From an uncultured Prevotella sp. (GTDB lineage: Bacteria > Bacteroidota > Bacteroidia > Bacteroidales > Bacteroidaceae), in NCBI GenBank assembly GCA_946623195.1, contig CAMOQW010000002.1:1-50738 (forward strand): a DNA stretch of 50,738 nt, read 5' to 3'. The notes beneath the pieces are model-generated. The model saw only the letters and a list, made by a program, of their open reading frames with translations. It was not told the origin of the DNA and searched no databases. This document shows positions 49,292 to 50,738 of the stretch, in pieces. The position numbers and the translations under genes are program-made. Within the stretch, counting starts at the first letter, position 1. Each line of letters begins with the position of its first letter.

Positions 49292-49810
49292 ATGAATCAA
49301 ATTAAGCGTTGGCTCATCTGGCTGAGCCGAATACATCGTTGTCGAGGCTTTGGCATACAGTCTCCTTCTGATTATGCTTTTGTTCGTTATGTCGTGAATG
49401 AACATTGGCCTTATTATGCCTACGACGAACTTCCTTCTGGCAACTGGCTGACTAAAAAACTAGGACAGCTGTATTTCAGACTTGCCAACTGGAGACAGCC
49501 TGATCGCATGCCCACGGATTCTTGGAAAGAATGGTGGCAGGCAGGATGTCGCAAAACACATTTCATGAAAGCAATAGATCATCTTGAATTAGCCCGTGTG
49601 GACATTGCAGATGTGCAAACCTTCGATCAATTAGCGGCACTGTCTGATGATCGCTCAATACTGGTAGTAGAGGGCATTTCCAATGACTGGCGACGTTGGC
49701 ATGCTATCGAACGGGATGAACGTGTCGGCACTACGTTCGACTTGTATTATTGTGGCATAGTATTCTTTGACACAAAGCGTTATAAAAATCATTATACTAT
49801 TAACTTCTAA
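49292..49810 (+). CDS. Shortened methyltransferase-like protein
   Basis: A 172-residue protein from ATG 49292 (MNQIKRWLIWLSR). Its N-terminus (CRGFGIQSPSDYAFVRYV then YYAYDEL) resembles the HGVHSPF…YY leader of a Bacteroidetes family of class I methyltransferase-like proteins, and its C-terminus (ILVVEGIS…FDLYYCGIVFFDTKRYKNHY) resembles their last strands. The family usually has about 240 residues or more with a glycine-rich SAM loop between these ends; here that middle is short and no GxGxG is visible. It may be an internally deleted, non-catalytic version. It is richer in AT than most neighbours. The cobalamin adenosyltransferase gene follows 6 bp later. Confidence 0.6.
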   Translation: MNQIKRWLIWLSRIHRCRGFGIQSPSDYAFVRYVVNEHWPYYAYDELPSGNWLTKKLGQLYFRLANWRQPDRMPTDSWKEWWQAGCRKTHFMKAIDHLELARVDIADVQTFDQLAALSDDRSILVVEGISNDWRRWHAIERDERVGTTFDLYYCGIVFFDTKRYKNHYTINF

Positions 49811-49816
49811 TATGAT

Positions 49817-50383
49817 ATGAAACAAATAACAAAAGTTTACACGCGCGGCGGTGATAAGGGACTGACAAGCCTGGTGGGCGGACAACGCGTGTCGAAAGCC
49901 AGTGTACGTTTGGAGGCCTATGGCACTGTTGACGAGCTGAGTTCGCATTTGGGACTTCTGGCTGCACTGCTCGCCGAAGGCCATGAACAGGAAATGATTG
50001 TACGAATCCAAAACTGCCTATTCAACGTATGCACTAATCTGGCTACTGACCAGGAGCAGACGCCCTTATACTCTTCGGCCCACTTGCCGGAAGGAGAAAT
50101 TGCTCTACTGGAACGGGAAATAGACACCATCATGGGGGAATTGCCGGAACGGCAAGGGTTCGTCCTGCCTGGAGGCACCAAGGAGGCTGCCCAAGCTCAC
50201 GTCTGCCGTACCGTTTGCCGCCGTGCAGAACGCCGCATTGTAGCCCTCGCGGAAGTGGCTGTAGTGAGCCCAGAAGTCCAACAATACATTAACCGATTGA
50301 GCGATTATTTGTTTGTTTTAGCTAAAAAGTTGAATTTTATCGCAGGTAAGAGCGAAAAAATATGGCAGAATGCTTGTAAATAG
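49817..50383 (+). CDS. Cob(I)alamin adenosyltransferase, PduO type
   Basis: A 188-residue trimeric adenosyltransferase that makes adenosylcobalamin from cob(I)alamin and ATP. The N-terminal ATP-binding part is VYTRGGDKGLTSLVGGQ; YGTVDELSSHLG and the C-terminal helix signature AHVCRTVCRRAERR follow, with the ending NRLSDYLFVLAKKLN. The length is normal. No cobalamin riboswitch or B12 gene is adjacent in the window; it probably serves B12-dependent enzymes such as methylmalonyl-CoA mutase elsewhere. It is co-transcribed with the preceding methyltransferase-like gene (6-bp gap). Confidence 0.95.
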   Translation: MKQITKVYTRGGDKGLTSLVGGQRVSKASVRLEAYGTVDELSSHLGLLAALLAEGHEQEMIVRIQNCLFNVCTNLATDQEQTPLYSSAHLPEGEIALLEREIDTIMGELPERQGFVLPGGTKEAAQAHVCRTVCRRAERRIVALAEVAVVSPEVQQYINRLSDYLFVLAKKLNFIAGKSEKIWQNACK

Positions 50384-50403
50384 GAAAAATTATATTACTT
50401 TTG
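50373..50403 (+). promoter_or_regulatory. Promoter of the DUF2795-like gene
   Basis: CTTG at 50373-50376, 19 bp spacer, TACTTTTG at 50396-50403, 35 bp before ATG 50439. It overlaps the end of the upstream gene. Confidence 0.7.
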
Positions 50404-50438
50404 CGGGCAAATTCAAAAACAACTAAAATTTAACAGCT

Positions 50439-50660
50439 ATGTATTGGACACTAGAATTAGCTTCAAAACTCGAAGATGCTCCCTGGCCTGCCACCAAGGA
50501 CGAACTTATAGACTATGCCATCCGCTCCGGCGCTCCCCTCGAAGTGCTGGAAAACTTGCAGGAAATAGAGGATGAGGGTGATATCTACGAAAGTATCGAA
50601 GATATATGGCCTGACTATCCTACCAAAGAAGATTTCCTTTTCAACGAGGATGAGTATTAA
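50439..50660 (+). CDS. Small acidic DUF2795-like protein
   Basis: A 73-residue, very acidic protein (WPATKDELIDYAIRSGAPLE, then EVLENLQEIEDEG…). It resembles the DUF2795 family of Bacteroidetes: a short helical protein with a WPxTKxELIxxA start and a D/E-rich tail. Function is unknown. It has its own promoter and a strong terminator, so it is a highly defined single-gene unit, consistent with a small abundant cytoplasmic protein. Confidence 0.8.
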   Translation: MYWTLELASKLEDAPWPATKDELIDYAIRSGAPLEVLENLQEIEDEGDIYESIEDIWPDYPTKEDFLFNEDEY

Positions 50661-50689
50661 AGCCTACACATAGGCTTAAATAACTGAAT

Positions 50690-50730
50690 ACCAGCGGGAT
50701 AAGAGAAAATGATTTTCTTGTCCCGCTGGT
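50690..50730 (+). terminator. Intrinsic terminator after the small acidic protein gene
   Basis: ACCAGCGGGA (50690-50699) pairs with TCCCGCTGGT (50721-50730); inner A-rich/T-rich arms extend the stem, and GCTTTTA follows. A smaller hairpin, AGCCTA/TAGGCT (50661-50676), precedes it right after the stop codon. Confidence 0.9.
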
Positions 50731-50738
50731 GCTTTTAT

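Overview
The window is about 50.7 kb of chromosome from a member of the Bacteroidales, most likely Prevotella or a close relative. The evidence is the repeated Bacteroidetes promoter form (TTTG or TTGG, 19-20 bp, TAnnTTTG) in front of many genes, a CarboxypepD_reg/OMP_b-brl_3 type outer-membrane protein, lipoprotein glycosidases, and a Bacteroidales gene set (gyrB, rpsT, recO, folP-cdaA, pta-ackA, nrdDG). Genes are GC-rich and the gaps are AT-rich. No rRNA, intact insertion sequence, integrase, phage gene or CRISPR array is visible.

Layout. 1-5.4 kb: the tail of an unknown gene, a large secreted thioredoxin-fold protein whose redox cysteines are lost, and an outer-membrane beta-barrel protein. 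5.5-9.5 kb: a helix-hairpin-helix protein and two tandem NSS transporters on the minus strand, divergent from a VanZ-like gene. 9.6-13.9 kb: a plus-strand run with a CDP-alcohol phosphotransferase-like protein, a flippase-like membrane protein, a PLP enzyme, a MIP18/SufT protein and lpxH. 14-18 kb: ackA, pta, cdaA and folP on the minus strand. 18-23 kb: murF, recO, tRNA-Glu, rpsT and gyrB. 23-28 kb: a secreted protein, an EamA transporter, an 860-bp non-coding island and a membrane-anchored SpoIIE phosphatase. 28-31.4 kb: a transporter relic, guaD, nrdG and nrdD. 31.7-37.6 kb: a five-gene catabolic operon (aldolase family, SSS transporter, Fe-alcohol dehydrogenase, PdxA family, four-carbon acid sugar kinase) that looks like sugar-acid uptake and breakdown. 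37.6-42.3 kb: GH31, a small porin and GH43. 42.4-50.7 kb: rnr, a Na/Pi symporter followed by a response regulator and histidine kinase, an AraC regulator, a methyltransferase-like remnant, a PduO-type adenosyltransferase and a small DUF2795-like protein.

The most unusual signals lie between genes. (1) Four gaps hold short arrays of three or four palindromic units spaced about 17-26 bp apart, and each array has its own sequence (5.4, 31.5, 42.4 and 44.7 kb). (2) Seven other gaps hold 7-14-bp microsatellites of a few recurring types, next to promoters or start codons. (3) The island at 25.5-26.0 kb is bracketed by diverged 55-bp direct repeats, one of which forms the 3' end of the phosphatase gene; it contains a perfect 54-bp palindrome and ten copies of a GGTGRCA-like heptamer. 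(4) Intergenic-type repeats appear in frame inside the acid-sugar kinase gene and form its last codons. Several promoters sit so close to the ATG that the transcripts are probably leaderless.

All calls come from reading sequence and translations by eye; no database search was run.
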